A stretch of DNA of 64,000 nucleotides from Clostridium sp. (GTDB lineage: Bacteria > Bacillota > Clostridia > Clostridiales > Clostridiaceae). The stretch covers positions 24,311 to 88,310 of the forward strand of contig NZ_JAENWM010000002.1 of assembly GCF_016650035.1 (NCBI RefSeq), written 5' to 3'. The notes beneath the pieces are model-generated. The model had not been told where the DNA came from and ran no database searches. It was given only the letters and a program-made list of their open reading frames with translations. How positions within the stretch are numbered: the stretch's first letter is position 1; each line of letters begins with the position of its first letter. The position numbers and the translations under genes are program-made. This document shows, piece by piece, positions 56,764-64,000 of the stretch.

Positions 56764-57582
56764 ATGAAACCAATATTATGTGTAACTTCAAATACTTATA
56801 ACTCCTATAACGAATTCGGGTTTATAAGTAAGATTTTGGATAAACGAAAGGTAAAGTTAATAAGTGCCGAACTTATTAAAGAATTAGATATTAAAGTTAC
56901 AAAGGTAAGACTTCCACCCAATTTTAATAGAAAAGCCTACTTAGGTAATATAACTTATGCTAAAAAACTATGTAAATGTAAAGAAATACAATTATCGCCA
57001 AAGACGCTTAGACCATTGGATTATATTTACTTTAATTCATTTCAAAAGCAGCTTTTAGCTTTTAGTGTTGTAAAAAGTATAAAGCTTTTGCTTAGGCTGA
57101 GGAATAAAAGCTTGAAAAATTCTTGCATCGTAGTATATGACGCTGTAGAAATGATAAACTATAATATTATTGTAGAACTTGCAAAGCAAAGCAAATATAT
57201 TGTATTTTTGTCCTGGGATTTGGTGAGAGCTAGAAGATTAGCAGATTATATTATTGCTAATTTCGGGGTGTCGCCTATTGTTACAGATGATGAAGTCTAT
57301 GCAATTAAAATAGCAGATTTTATTATTTCATCTAAAGCTCATGAATTCAGTGATGGTAAATTAGTATGGTTTTTAGATAATAGTATGATTGCGAAAAGTA
57401 ATATTCTAGCAGTTAATGATGTATGCTATAATGTACCTTGGAATGTTTCAAAACTAGATTTTTCTATCGAACTCCTAGGAGCTATATTATGCCAAATGCA
57501 AGAGCCTGATATAGAGAAAGCTCTTAAGTATAATGGTATAGATATAAAACAAATAAAATACAACAATAATGTAATTTGCTAG
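56764..57582 (+). CDS. protein of unknown function between dus and greA
   Basis: This 272-residue soluble protein has no signal peptide or membrane helix. The central part (SCIVVYDAVEMINYNIIVELA, YIVFLSW, ARRLADYIIANFGVSPIVTDD) alternates strands and helices, which suggests a Rossmann-like fold, and three Cys residues lie early (CKCKE). I do not recognise the family. AAGGTG precedes the start. The position next to coaX-dus suggests it may be cotranscribed. A role in sporulation or in general metabolism cannot be told from the sequence. Confidence 0.7.
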   Translation: MKPILCVTSNTYNSYNEFGFISKILDKRKVKLISAELIKELDIKVTKVRLPPNFNRKAYLGNITYAKKLCKCKEIQLSPKTLRPLDYIYFNSFQKQLLAFSVVKSIKLLLRLRNKSLKNSCIVVYDAVEMINYNIIVELAKQSKYIVFLSWDLVRARRLADYIIANFGVSPIVTDDEVYAIKIADFIISSKAHEFSDGKLVWFLDNSMIAKSNILAVNDVCYNVPWNVSKLDFSIELLGAILCQMQEPDIEKALKYNGIDIKQIKYNNNVIC

Positions 57583-57602
57583 AAATTTTTACGCATAGTA
57601 TA

Positions 57603-57631
57603 TTGACAATCTTAATGGGCTGATTTATAAT
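57603..57631 (+). promoter_or_regulatory. perfect sigma-A promoter upstream of greA
   Basis: TTGACA (57,603-57,608), 17-bp spacer, TATAAT (57,626-57,631). It is followed by an untranslated leader of about 215 bases with an 11-bp hairpin (AAAACATTACT, 57,747-57,778) before greA. Confidence 0.85.
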
Positions 57632-57855
57632 GTGCTAAATGGTTACATGGATTGTTATTCTATTAATGAATTTCATACCCAATAAATCATCAATATGAAC
57701 TAATAGCCTTATATTATATCCATTCCGTAAATTTGCTTGTTTGATAAAAACATTACTATAATGGGGAAGTAATGTTTTCGGGCATTGTTATTTTATAAAG
57801 GATTTTATTGATATTTATTAACTTATTTAATAAAAATTTAAAAGGGGAGAAATAA

Positions 57856-58338
57856 ATGAGCCAGCCAAAAAAATATGTGATGACCTATGAGGGAATCAGA
57901 AAATTAGAAGATGAATTAGAATTCCTTAAAACTGTAAAGAGAAAATATATAACAGAAAAAATTAAAGTAGCACTTGGTTATGGTGATTTGAGTGAGAATT
58001 CAGAGTATGATGATGCTAAAAACGAGCAAGCATTTGTAGAGGGAAGAATAATACAACTAGAAAATATGCTCCGAAATGCAAGTGTTTTAGATGAAAATGA
58101 TATTGACAAAGATGTAGTAAGTATAGGATCTATAGTTAAGGTTAAGGATTATGAGTTTGATGAAGATGTTGAATTTTATATAGTGGGTTCAGCAGAAGCA
58201 GAGCCACTTAATAATAAGATATCAGATGAATCTCCAGTAGGAAGTGCTCTTGTGGGTAAGAAAGTAGGAGCGATAATTGAAGTTGCAGTTCCAGATGGTG
58301 TTGGTAAATATGAAATATTAGAAGTTAAAAGAGGGTAA
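57856..58338 (+). CDS. greA: transcription elongation factor GreA
   Basis: This 160-residue protein has the N-terminal coiled coil ([23 protein letters not shown]; ending [23 protein letters not shown], with the acidic tip) and a C-terminal FKBP-like domain ([18 protein letters not shown]). It rescues backtracked RNA polymerase by inducing transcript cleavage. AGGGGAGA precedes the start. lysS is 150 bases downstream, as in other clostridia. Confidence 0.96.
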   Translation: MSQPKKYVMTYEGIRKLEDELEFLKTVKRKYITEKIKVALGYGDLSENSEYDDAKNEQAFVEGRIIQLENMLRNASVLDENDIDKDVVSIGSIVKVKDYEFDEDVEFYIVGSAEAEPLNNKISDESPVGSALVGKKVGAIIEVAVPDGVGKYEILEVKRG

Positions 58339-58489
58339 TTATTAAAATTATTTCATTTTTATAGAGAAAAAGGGTGCTTAACAATGTATAATTGATAGGT
58401 ACCCTAAAGAAATATATATACATAAGCAATATTTGTGGCTAAATGTTAACAATTATTTGATGAACTAGAAGAAAACAGGAGGGATATCA

Positions 58490-59998
58490 ATGTCAAACGA
58501 AGAAGAAAAGAATATACATGAACTTGAATCTAAATATAATGAGCAGGTAACAATACGAAGACGAAAATTAGCAGAACTTCAAGAACAAGGGAAAGATCCA
58601 TTTGATGTATACAAAGTTGAAAGAACTCACACATCACAAGAGGTTAAAGATAATTATGAGAAGCTCGAAGGCGTAAAAATTACTGTAGCAGGTAGACTTA
58701 TGTCTAAAAGAGTTCATGGTAAAGCTGGTTTCTCTGATATTCATGATAGAGATGGTAAAATTCAACTATACATAAAAATAGATGATGTAGGGGAAGAAAA
58801 AATAAAAGAATATAAAAGTTTTGACATAGGGGATTTTTTAAGTGTAACTGGTACAACTTTTGTTACTAAAACTGGTGAAATATCATTACATATAGTGGAC
58901 TTTCAACTTATAGCTAAATCTCTGAAACCACTTCCTGAAAAATGGCATGGATTAAAAGATCCTGATTTAAGATATAGACAAAGAGAAGTAGATATAATAA
59001 TGAATCCAGAAGTAAAAGAGACCTTTCTTAAGAGAACAAAAATAATTAGATATATCAGAGAATTCTTAGATAACAAAGAATTTCTAGAAGTTGAAACCCC
59101 GATTTTAGCGCCAATAGCAGGAGGAGCAGCAGCAAGACCATTTATGACTCATCATAATACGCTAGACATTGATATGTACCTTAGAATTGCAACAGAGTTA
59201 TATTTAAAAAGACTAATTGTTGCTGGTTTTGAAAAGGTATATGACATGGGTAAAAACTTCAGAAACGAAGGAATGGATCAAAGACATAACCCAGAGTTTA
59301 CAATGATAGAACTATATGAAGCTTATGCAGATTATAATGATATGATGGAAATTACTGAAAATATGATAGCTTATGTTTGTGAAAAAATTCATGGAACTAC
59401 AAAGGTTAATTATCAGGGAACTGAAATAGACTTTGCACCACCATGGAGAAGAATAACAATGGTAGATGCAGTAAAAGAGTATTCAGGTGTGGACTTTATG
59501 TTGATTAATACAAATGAAGAAGCTAGGATAATTGCTAAAGAAAAGCATTTACAATTTAAAAAAGAATTAGAAGATTGTACAAAAGCAGATATACTAAATG
59601 AACTATTTGAACAATATGTAGAAGAACATTTAATTCAACCAACATTCTTATGTGATTATCCGGTAGAAATATCACCTCTTACTAAGAAGAAGAGAGGAAA
59701 TGATGAGTTTACAGAGAGGTTTGAAGGTTTTGTATTCGGAAGAGAAATATGTAATGCTTACTCGGAGTTAAATGATCCAGTAGTTCAAAGAGAGAGATTT
59801 ATGCAACAAGCAAAAGAAAGAGAACTAGGCGACGATGAGGCATATCTTTTGGATGAAGAATTTATGAGTGCATTAGAAACGGGAATGCCACCAACAGGAG
59901 GTCTTGGAATAGGTATTGATAGAATAGTAATGTTCTTAACTGACGCTTATTCAATAAGAGATGTTATTTTATTCCCTACAATGAAACCAATGCAATAA
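58490..59998 (+). CDS. lysS: lysyl-tRNA synthetase (class II)
   Basis: This 502-residue enzyme has the OB-fold anticodon domain ([23 protein letters not shown]), class II motif 2 ([26 protein letters not shown]) and motif 3 ([15 protein letters not shown]). It attaches lysine to tRNA-Lys in the cytosol. GGAGGG precedes the ATG. A strong terminator follows. Confidence 0.97.
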   Translation: MSNEEEKNIHELESKYNEQVTIRRRKLAELQEQGKDPFDVYKVERTHTSQEVKDNYEKLEGVKITVAGRLMSKRVHGKAGFSDIHDRDGKIQLYIKIDDVGEEKIKEYKSFDIGDFLSVTGTTFVTKTGEISLHIVDFQLIAKSLKPLPEKWHGLKDPDLRYRQREVDIIMNPEVKETFLKRTKIIRYIREFLDNKEFLEVETPILAPIAGGAAARPFMTHHNTLDIDMYLRIATELYLKRLIVAGFEKVYDMGKNFRNEGMDQRHNPEFTMIELYEAYADYNDMMEITENMIAYVCEKIHGTTKVNYQGTEIDFAPPWRRITMVDAVKEYSGVDFMLINTNEEARIIAKEKHLQFKKELEDCTKADILNELFEQYVEEHLIQPTFLCDYPVEISPLTKKKRGNDEFTERFEGFVFGREICNAYSELNDPVVQRERFMQQAKERELGDDEAYLLDEEFMSALETGMPPTGGLGIGIDRIVMFLTDAYSIRDVILFPTMKPMQ

Positions 59999-60007
59999 TT
60001 TAATAAT

Positions 60008-60042
60008 AAAAGGATATTTTAGTCTAGCTAAAATATCCTTTT
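60008..60042 (+). terminator. intrinsic terminator of lysS
   Basis: A 15-bp perfect stem (AAAAGGATATTTTAG and complement) with a 5-base loop. Confidence 0.9.
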
Positions 60043-60096
60043 ATGGTTTAGATATAAACTACAGAGCTTAAAACCATTATAAAATGCAAAAAGTTA

Positions 60097-60124
60097 TTGA
60101 ATTTTTAATTCTATATGTTATAAT
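60097..60124 (+). promoter_or_regulatory. promoter of tRNA-Asn
   Basis: TTGAAT, 16-bp spacer, TATAAT (60,119-60,124) with TG one base upstream of the -10 box (extended -10). The tRNA starts 27 bases later. Confidence 0.7.
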
Positions 60125-60150
60125 GTCATTGTAGTTAAAAATAATAATAT

Positions 60151-60225
60151 TCCGCGATAGCTCAACGGTGGAGCGCTCGGCTGTTAACCGATAGGTTGAA
60201 GGTTCAAATCCTTTTCGCGGAGCCA
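60151..60225 (+). tRNA. tRNA-Asn (GUU)
   Basis: A 75-base tRNA with acceptor TCCGCGA/TCGCGGA, anticodon loop CTGTTAA (GTT), T-loop GGTTCAAATC and encoded CCA. Confidence 0.95.
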
Positions 60226-60354
60226 TTTTATTTTTTTTGAATGAATTATAATAGCTGAAATTGTAAACATATTTTTAATAGTATAATAATTACTAATTAA
60301 TTTGTCTATAATAATATGAAGTCTATTAATATATAAATATAATTAAATATTTCA

Positions 60355-60540
60355 CTGTGATAAAGAAGAGTAGTAGTAGTACTTTATAAGAGAGGTTGTG
60401 GATGGTGGAAACAATCAAAGTATTATTGTGAAGGGAGCTTTTGAGTGTATAGAATTTAGAGTAGGGCATGTGCCAATAAGGGTGGAACCGCGGAAGTAAT
60501 TTTCGTCCCTTAGGGTATAGTCTTTTTTTTATACTTATAT
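60355..60540 (+). promoter_or_regulatory. T-box riboswitch (glycine) upstream of glyS
   Basis: The T-box core AAGGGTGGAACCGCGG is at 60,478-60,493, preceded by a stem I region with an AGAGAGG element at about 60,391. A terminator-like hairpin (CGTCCCTTAGGG...) with TTTTTTTT follows at about 60,500-60,532. Uncharged tRNA-Gly would bind and prevent termination. The specifier codon was not fixed with certainty. The remaining bases 60,226-60,354 show nothing but A+T-rich DNA and the promoter region. Confidence 0.9.
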
Positions 60541-60587
60541 ATAACACAAAATATCAATAAATTATATAAAATTTAGGAGGTATTAAC

Positions 60588-61979
60588 ATGGCATTTGAAA
60601 AAAGTATGGATAAAGTAGTTGGTTTATGTAAAAATAGAGGATTTGTATTTCCGGGATCGGATATATACGGCGGTCTAGCTAATTCATGGGATTATGGTCC
60701 TCTTGGAGTTGAATTTAAAAACAATGTTAAAAAAGCTTGGTGGAAAAAGTTTATTCAAGAAAGCCCTTATAATGTAGGCGTAGACTGTGCTATACTCATG
60801 AACCCTGAAGTTTGGGTTGCAACAGGGCACGTTGGGGGATTTTCGGACCCACTAATGGACTGTAAAGGTTGTAACTCTAGATTTAGAGCAGATAAGTTAG
60901 TGGAAGACCATATGACGAAAGAAGGAGCAGAAGTAGCTACTGCTGATGGATGGACAAATGAAGAATTAAAAGAATATATAGAAAAAAATAAAATAGTATG
61001 CCCTAAATGTGGGAAGAACGTTTTTACTGACATTAGAAAATTCAATTTAATGTTTAAGACTTCACAGGGAATAACTGAAGATGGAAAATCAGATATATAT
61101 TTAAGACCAGAAACAGCTCAAGGTATCTTCGTAAACTTTAAAAATGTTCAAAGGGCTACCAGGAAAAAGATTCCATTTGGTATAGGCCAAGTAGGAAAGG
61201 CTTTTAGAAATGAAATAACACCAGGAAATTTCATTTTTAGAACAAGAGAATTTGAACAAATGGAATTAGAGTTTTTCTGCAAACCGGGTACGGATTTAGA
61301 ATGGTTCGCATATTGGAAAGAATCTTGTGCTAATTTCTTATATAATTTGGGGATAGTAAAGGAAAATTTAAGATTTAGAGACCACGGCACCGAGGAATTA
61401 TCTTTTTATAGCAATGCTACTTGTGACATAGAATTCTTGTTTCCTTTTGGATGGGGAGAATTATGGGGAATTGCTGATAGAACTGATTACGACTTAAAGA
61501 AGCATATGGAACATTCAGGTCAAGATTTGAGCTATTTAGATCCTATGACTAATGAGAAATATGTACCTTATTGTATCGAACCTTCTTTAGGTGCAGATAG
61601 AGTTGTGCTTGCATTTTTAGTTAATGCTTATGATGAAGAAGAACTTCCAAATGGCGATGTACGAACAGTGCTTCATTTGCATCCAGCACTTGCGCCGTTT
61701 AAGGCAGCTGTTTTGCCACTAAGCAAAAAATTATCAGAAAAAGCTAATGAAGTTTTTGAAGGGTTAAGTAAAAAATTCAATATAGATTACGATGAAGCTG
61801 GAAGTATAGGAAAGAGATATAGAAGAGAAGATGAAGCTGGAACTCCATACTGCATAACTGTGGATTTTGATACTTTAGAAGATAACACTGTAACAGTTAG
61901 GGATAGAGATACAATGGAACAAATAAGACTTAGCATAAATGATTTAGAAAAGTTTATAGAAGATAAACTACAATTTTAA
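60588..61979 (+). CDS. glyS: glycyl-tRNA synthetase (single-chain, dimeric type)
   Basis: This 463-residue class II synthetase has motif 1 ([16 protein letters not shown]), a zinc-binding insertion ([21 protein letters not shown]), motif 2 ([31 protein letters not shown]) and motif 3 ([13 protein letters not shown]). It is the alpha2 type, not the alpha2beta2 type of Escherichia coli. It is regulated by the T-box upstream. AGGAGGT is the ribosome-binding site. Confidence 0.97.
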   Translation: MAFEKSMDKVVGLCKNRGFVFPGSDIYGGLANSWDYGPLGVEFKNNVKKAWWKKFIQESPYNVGVDCAILMNPEVWVATGHVGGFSDPLMDCKGCNSRFRADKLVEDHMTKEGAEVATADGWTNEELKEYIEKNKIVCPKCGKNVFTDIRKFNLMFKTSQGITEDGKSDIYLRPETAQGIFVNFKNVQRATRKKIPFGIGQVGKAFRNEITPGNFIFRTREFEQMELEFFCKPGTDLEWFAYWKESCANFLYNLGIVKENLRFRDHGTEELSFYSNATCDIEFLFPFGWGELWGIADRTDYDLKKHMEHSGQDLSYLDPMTNEKYVPYCIEPSLGADRVVLAFLVNAYDEEELPNGDVRTVLHLHPALAPFKAAVLPLSKKLSEKANEVFEGLSKKFNIDYDEAGSIGKRYRREDEAGTPYCITVDFDTLEDNTVTVRDRDTMEQIRLSINDLEKFIEDKLQF

Positions 61980-61987
61980 TTAAAGAG

Positions 61988-62046
61988 TAGTGCATCGTAT
62001 AAAAGGTAGCTTTCATAGGCTATATTTATACTATGCACTATTTTTA
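61988..62046 (+). terminator. intrinsic terminator of glyS
   Basis: An 8-bp stem (TAGTGCAT at 61,988 and complement ending 62,040) closes a loop with further pairing, followed by TTTTTATTG. Confidence 0.65.
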
Positions 62047-62168
62047 TTGTATAAAAGGAATCTACCATTACTTCCACAGGTGATAACTTAAGTGTTATAA
62101 TTAGTAGAATCAAATTTGTTAAATTGATAATATAATATTTAATATATAAAGAGTATATGGAGGGTTAT

Positions 62169-63545
62169 ATGGAAAAAAAATTTTGTGAATTTAAAAAATT
62201 TATAAGAGGGAAAAAAGTTGGAGTTGTAGGTATAGGAGTTAGTAATATTCCTTTAATTCATTTTCTAGTGAAACTGGGTGCTGCTGTTACAGCTTTTGAT
62301 AAAAAAACTTATAGTTTACTTGGAGAGGAAGCCTTAAAATTTGAAAAAAGTGGTGTAAAGTTAGTTTTAGGTGAAGGTTACTTAAATGACTTAACAGGTT
62401 TCGATGTTATTTTTAAAACACCATCAATGAGAATAGATGATCAGGCTCTTTTAAAAGCAAAAGAGGAAGGAACATATATAACATCGGAAATGCAAGAATT
62501 TATAAAATATTGTCCTGCAAAAACTTTTGGGGTCACTGGTAGCGATGGTAAAACAACAACAACTACAATAATATATAATATACTAAAAAAGGAAGGATAT
62601 AAAACCTGGGTTGGAGGAAATATAGGGACTCCACTATTTGCAAATATTGAAGAAATAAGTAGTGATGATAAAGTAGTATTAGAATTATCAAGTTTTCAGC
62701 TTATGACTATGACTGTTTCTACAGATGTAGCGGTAGTAACAAATTTAAGTCCGAACCATTTAGATATTCATAAGGATATGGAAGAATATATACAGGCAAA
62801 GAAGAACATATTTAAATATCAAAAAAATAGTGATGTAATTATATTGAATAAGGATAATGCTTTGACTTATGAACTCAGAAAAGAGGCCGCTGCAAAAGTT
62901 AAGTATTTTAGTATAATAGAGAAAGTAGAAGAGGGCGCATATTTTGAGAATGATGAATTATTTATTAGGGATAAGTTAGTATGTAATCTTTCAGAAATAA
63001 AGTTAAAAGGGATGCACAATGTGGCCAATTTATTAACTGCATTTTGTGCAGTGGAAGATGAAGTGACAGTTGCGAGCATGAGAGACATTGCTACTAGTTT
63101 CATAGGGGTACCTCATAGGGGCGAATTTGTTAGAGAAATCCAAGGAGTTAAGTATTATAATGATTCAATAGCATCTAGTCCAACTAGAACTATAGCAAGC
63201 CTTAAAGCCTTTGAAAAACCGGTTATATTAATTGCAGGAGGATATGATAAGCAGATACCTTTTAAACCGTTAGCAGAAGAAGCATATTTAAATATTAAAA
63301 CTCTAATATTAGTAGGTTCCACTAAATATAAAATAAAAGAAGTTTTTGAGTCTGTATTACAAGAAAAGGGATTTTTTCTGGAGATTATCATTGCTGAAAA
63401 TTTTAAGGGAGCTATTGATACAGCTAAATCAGTTGCCAAACCTGGTGATGTAGTGATGTTGTCACCGGCATGTGCAAGCTTTGATATGTTCGAAAATTTT
63501 GAAGTGCGCGGTAATAAATATAAAGAAATAGTTATGGCTTTATAA
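62169..63545 (+). CDS. murD: UDP-N-acetylmuramoyl-L-alanine-D-glutamate ligase
   Basis: This 458-residue Mur ligase adds D-glutamate to UDP-MurNAc-L-Ala with ATP. It has [21 protein letters not shown] (Rossmann domain), [28 protein letters not shown] and [20 protein letters not shown], and [12 protein letters not shown]. The ATG at 62,169 follows TGGAGGG. It is isolated from a dcw-type cluster, so another copy elsewhere is possible. Confidence 0.94.
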   Translation: MEKKFCEFKKFIRGKKVGVVGIGVSNIPLIHFLVKLGAAVTAFDKKTYSLLGEEALKFEKSGVKLVLGEGYLNDLTGFDVIFKTPSMRIDDQALLKAKEEGTYITSEMQEFIKYCPAKTFGVTGSDGKTTTTTIIYNILKKEGYKTWVGGNIGTPLFANIEEISSDDKVVLELSSFQLMTMTVSTDVAVVTNLSPNHLDIHKDMEEYIQAKKNIFKYQKNSDVIILNKDNALTYELRKEAAAKVKYFSIIEKVEEGAYFENDELFIRDKLVCNLSEIKLKGMHNVANLLTAFCAVEDEVTVASMRDIATSFIGVPHRGEFVREIQGVKYYNDSIASSPTRTIASLKAFEKPVILIAGGYDKQIPFKPLAEEAYLNIKTLILVGSTKYKIKEVFESVLQEKGFFLEIIIAENFKGAIDTAKSVAKPGDVVMLSPACASFDMFENFEVRGNKYKEIVMAL

Positions 63546-63590
63546 ATAAATATGGAGTCGTATATGTAAATATATAACTCCATATTTATT
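63545..63590 (+). terminator. intrinsic terminator of murD
   Basis: A 14-bp perfect stem (AATAAATATGGAGT and complement) with an 18-base loop begins at the stop codon. Confidence 0.75.
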
Positions 63591-63802
63591 AAATGCTCCA
63601 AGCGTATCATTACAAGTAAAACAGAATATATGGAAGAAATAAGTATAAATATGAAAGTGAATGGATATAATGAGTGATTATAAGCAAAAATTAATTTATA
63701 CATATGATATTATATTAATTGTTGCTGAAACATAGTTATAAATTAACTTTGCGAACATAGTGATGAAGGTTAAATTAATTATTAAAGATTCTTTAGATTG
63801 GG

Positions 63803-63831
63803 TTGACAGATGATTAAATAACTGATAAAAT
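63803..63831 (+). promoter_or_regulatory. rRNA operon promoter
   Basis: TTGACA (63,803-63,808), 17-bp spacer, TAAAAT (63,826-63,831), with TG one base upstream of the -10 box. The position before an rRNA-type leader supports a strong rrn promoter. No gene is seen in the 63,591-63,802 stretch. Confidence 0.8.
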
Positions 63832-64000
63832 TGTAGAAGTCGTCACATGATGACAAAATAAATTGGTCTTTGAAAATTAAACAGAGAAATAGGTAAAGAA
63901 TAGCAAAATAATATTTTGCTAAACCAGTTAATTACTTTAGTAAAAAGAAGTAAATTTTTAGTCGTAAGACTAAATAGTATGTAATGAGCTTGAGTAACAA
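63832..64000 (+). ncRNA. rRNA operon leader (16S precursor region)
   Basis: It has a boxA-like element (GGTCTTTGAAAATTAAACAG, 63,866-63,885) typical just before clostridial 16S genes. There are also hairpins: TAGCAAAATA...TTTTGCTA at 63,901-63,921, and TTTAGTC/GACTAAA with a GTAA loop at 63,957-63,974, which may be processing stems. The 16S gene itself should start shortly after the window ends. Confidence 0.75.

Overview
The window is chromosomal DNA from a low-GC, spore-forming, anaerobic Firmicute, almost certainly Clostridium sensu stricto. The evidence is the strong A+T bias, the sporulation genes (spoVG, spoVT, yabP, yabQ, spoIIE), an [FeFe] hydrogenase, a class-I type glycyl-tRNA synthetase under a T-box, and a gene order that follows the origin-proximal spoVG-glmU-prs-pth-mfd-spoVT-yabMNOPQ-divIC-yabR-spoIIE-tilS-hpt-ftsH segment known from Bacillus and Clostridium. 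The species cannot be fixed from this sequence.

Region 1 (1-18 kb) is accessory or housekeeping DNA. It starts with the tail of a PadR-type regulator and three tandem DUF2812 membrane proteins, with a scar of a second padR copy between the first two. Then come an SH3-like membrane-anchored protein, a HAD phosphatase, a PAP2 phosphatase, a group-B-like [FeFe] hydrogenase, tRNA-Pro, a LysE-type exporter, an aldehyde dehydrogenase gene broken by a 23-bp tandem duplication, a sugar O-acetyltransferase, a PhzF-family protein, a heterodimeric ABC exporter and murC.

Region 2 (18-44.8 kb) is the conserved core: purR, spoVG, glmU, prs, a two-component system with an HtrA-like protease (which lacks the expected catalytic Asp), pth, mfd, prsA, spoVT, a murJ/spoVB-like flippase, mazG, hup, rqcP, yabP, yabQ, divIC, yabR, three tRNAs (Leu, fMet, Met), spoIIE, tilS, hpt and ftsH. 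It joins nucleotide supply, translation quality control, wall-precursor synthesis, division and sporulation.

Region 3 (44,833-51,833) is the most notable part: a 7,001-bp transposon with perfect 26-bp terminal inverted repeats and a 9-bp direct target duplication. It carries a small ribbon-helix-helix-like protein overlapping a large IS1-like transposase gene, and as cargo a complete type III restriction-modification pair (mod-res). It sits exactly in the loop of the intrinsic terminator of ftsH, and brings its own terminators at both ends.

Region 4 (51.8-64 kb) resumes the core: fhs, a biotin-dependent decarboxylase gamma subunit plus biotin carrier, coaX, dus, an unknown conserved-looking protein, greA, lysS, tRNA-Asn, T-box/glyS, murD, and finally the promoter and leader of an rRNA operon whose 16S gene should begin just past the right edge.
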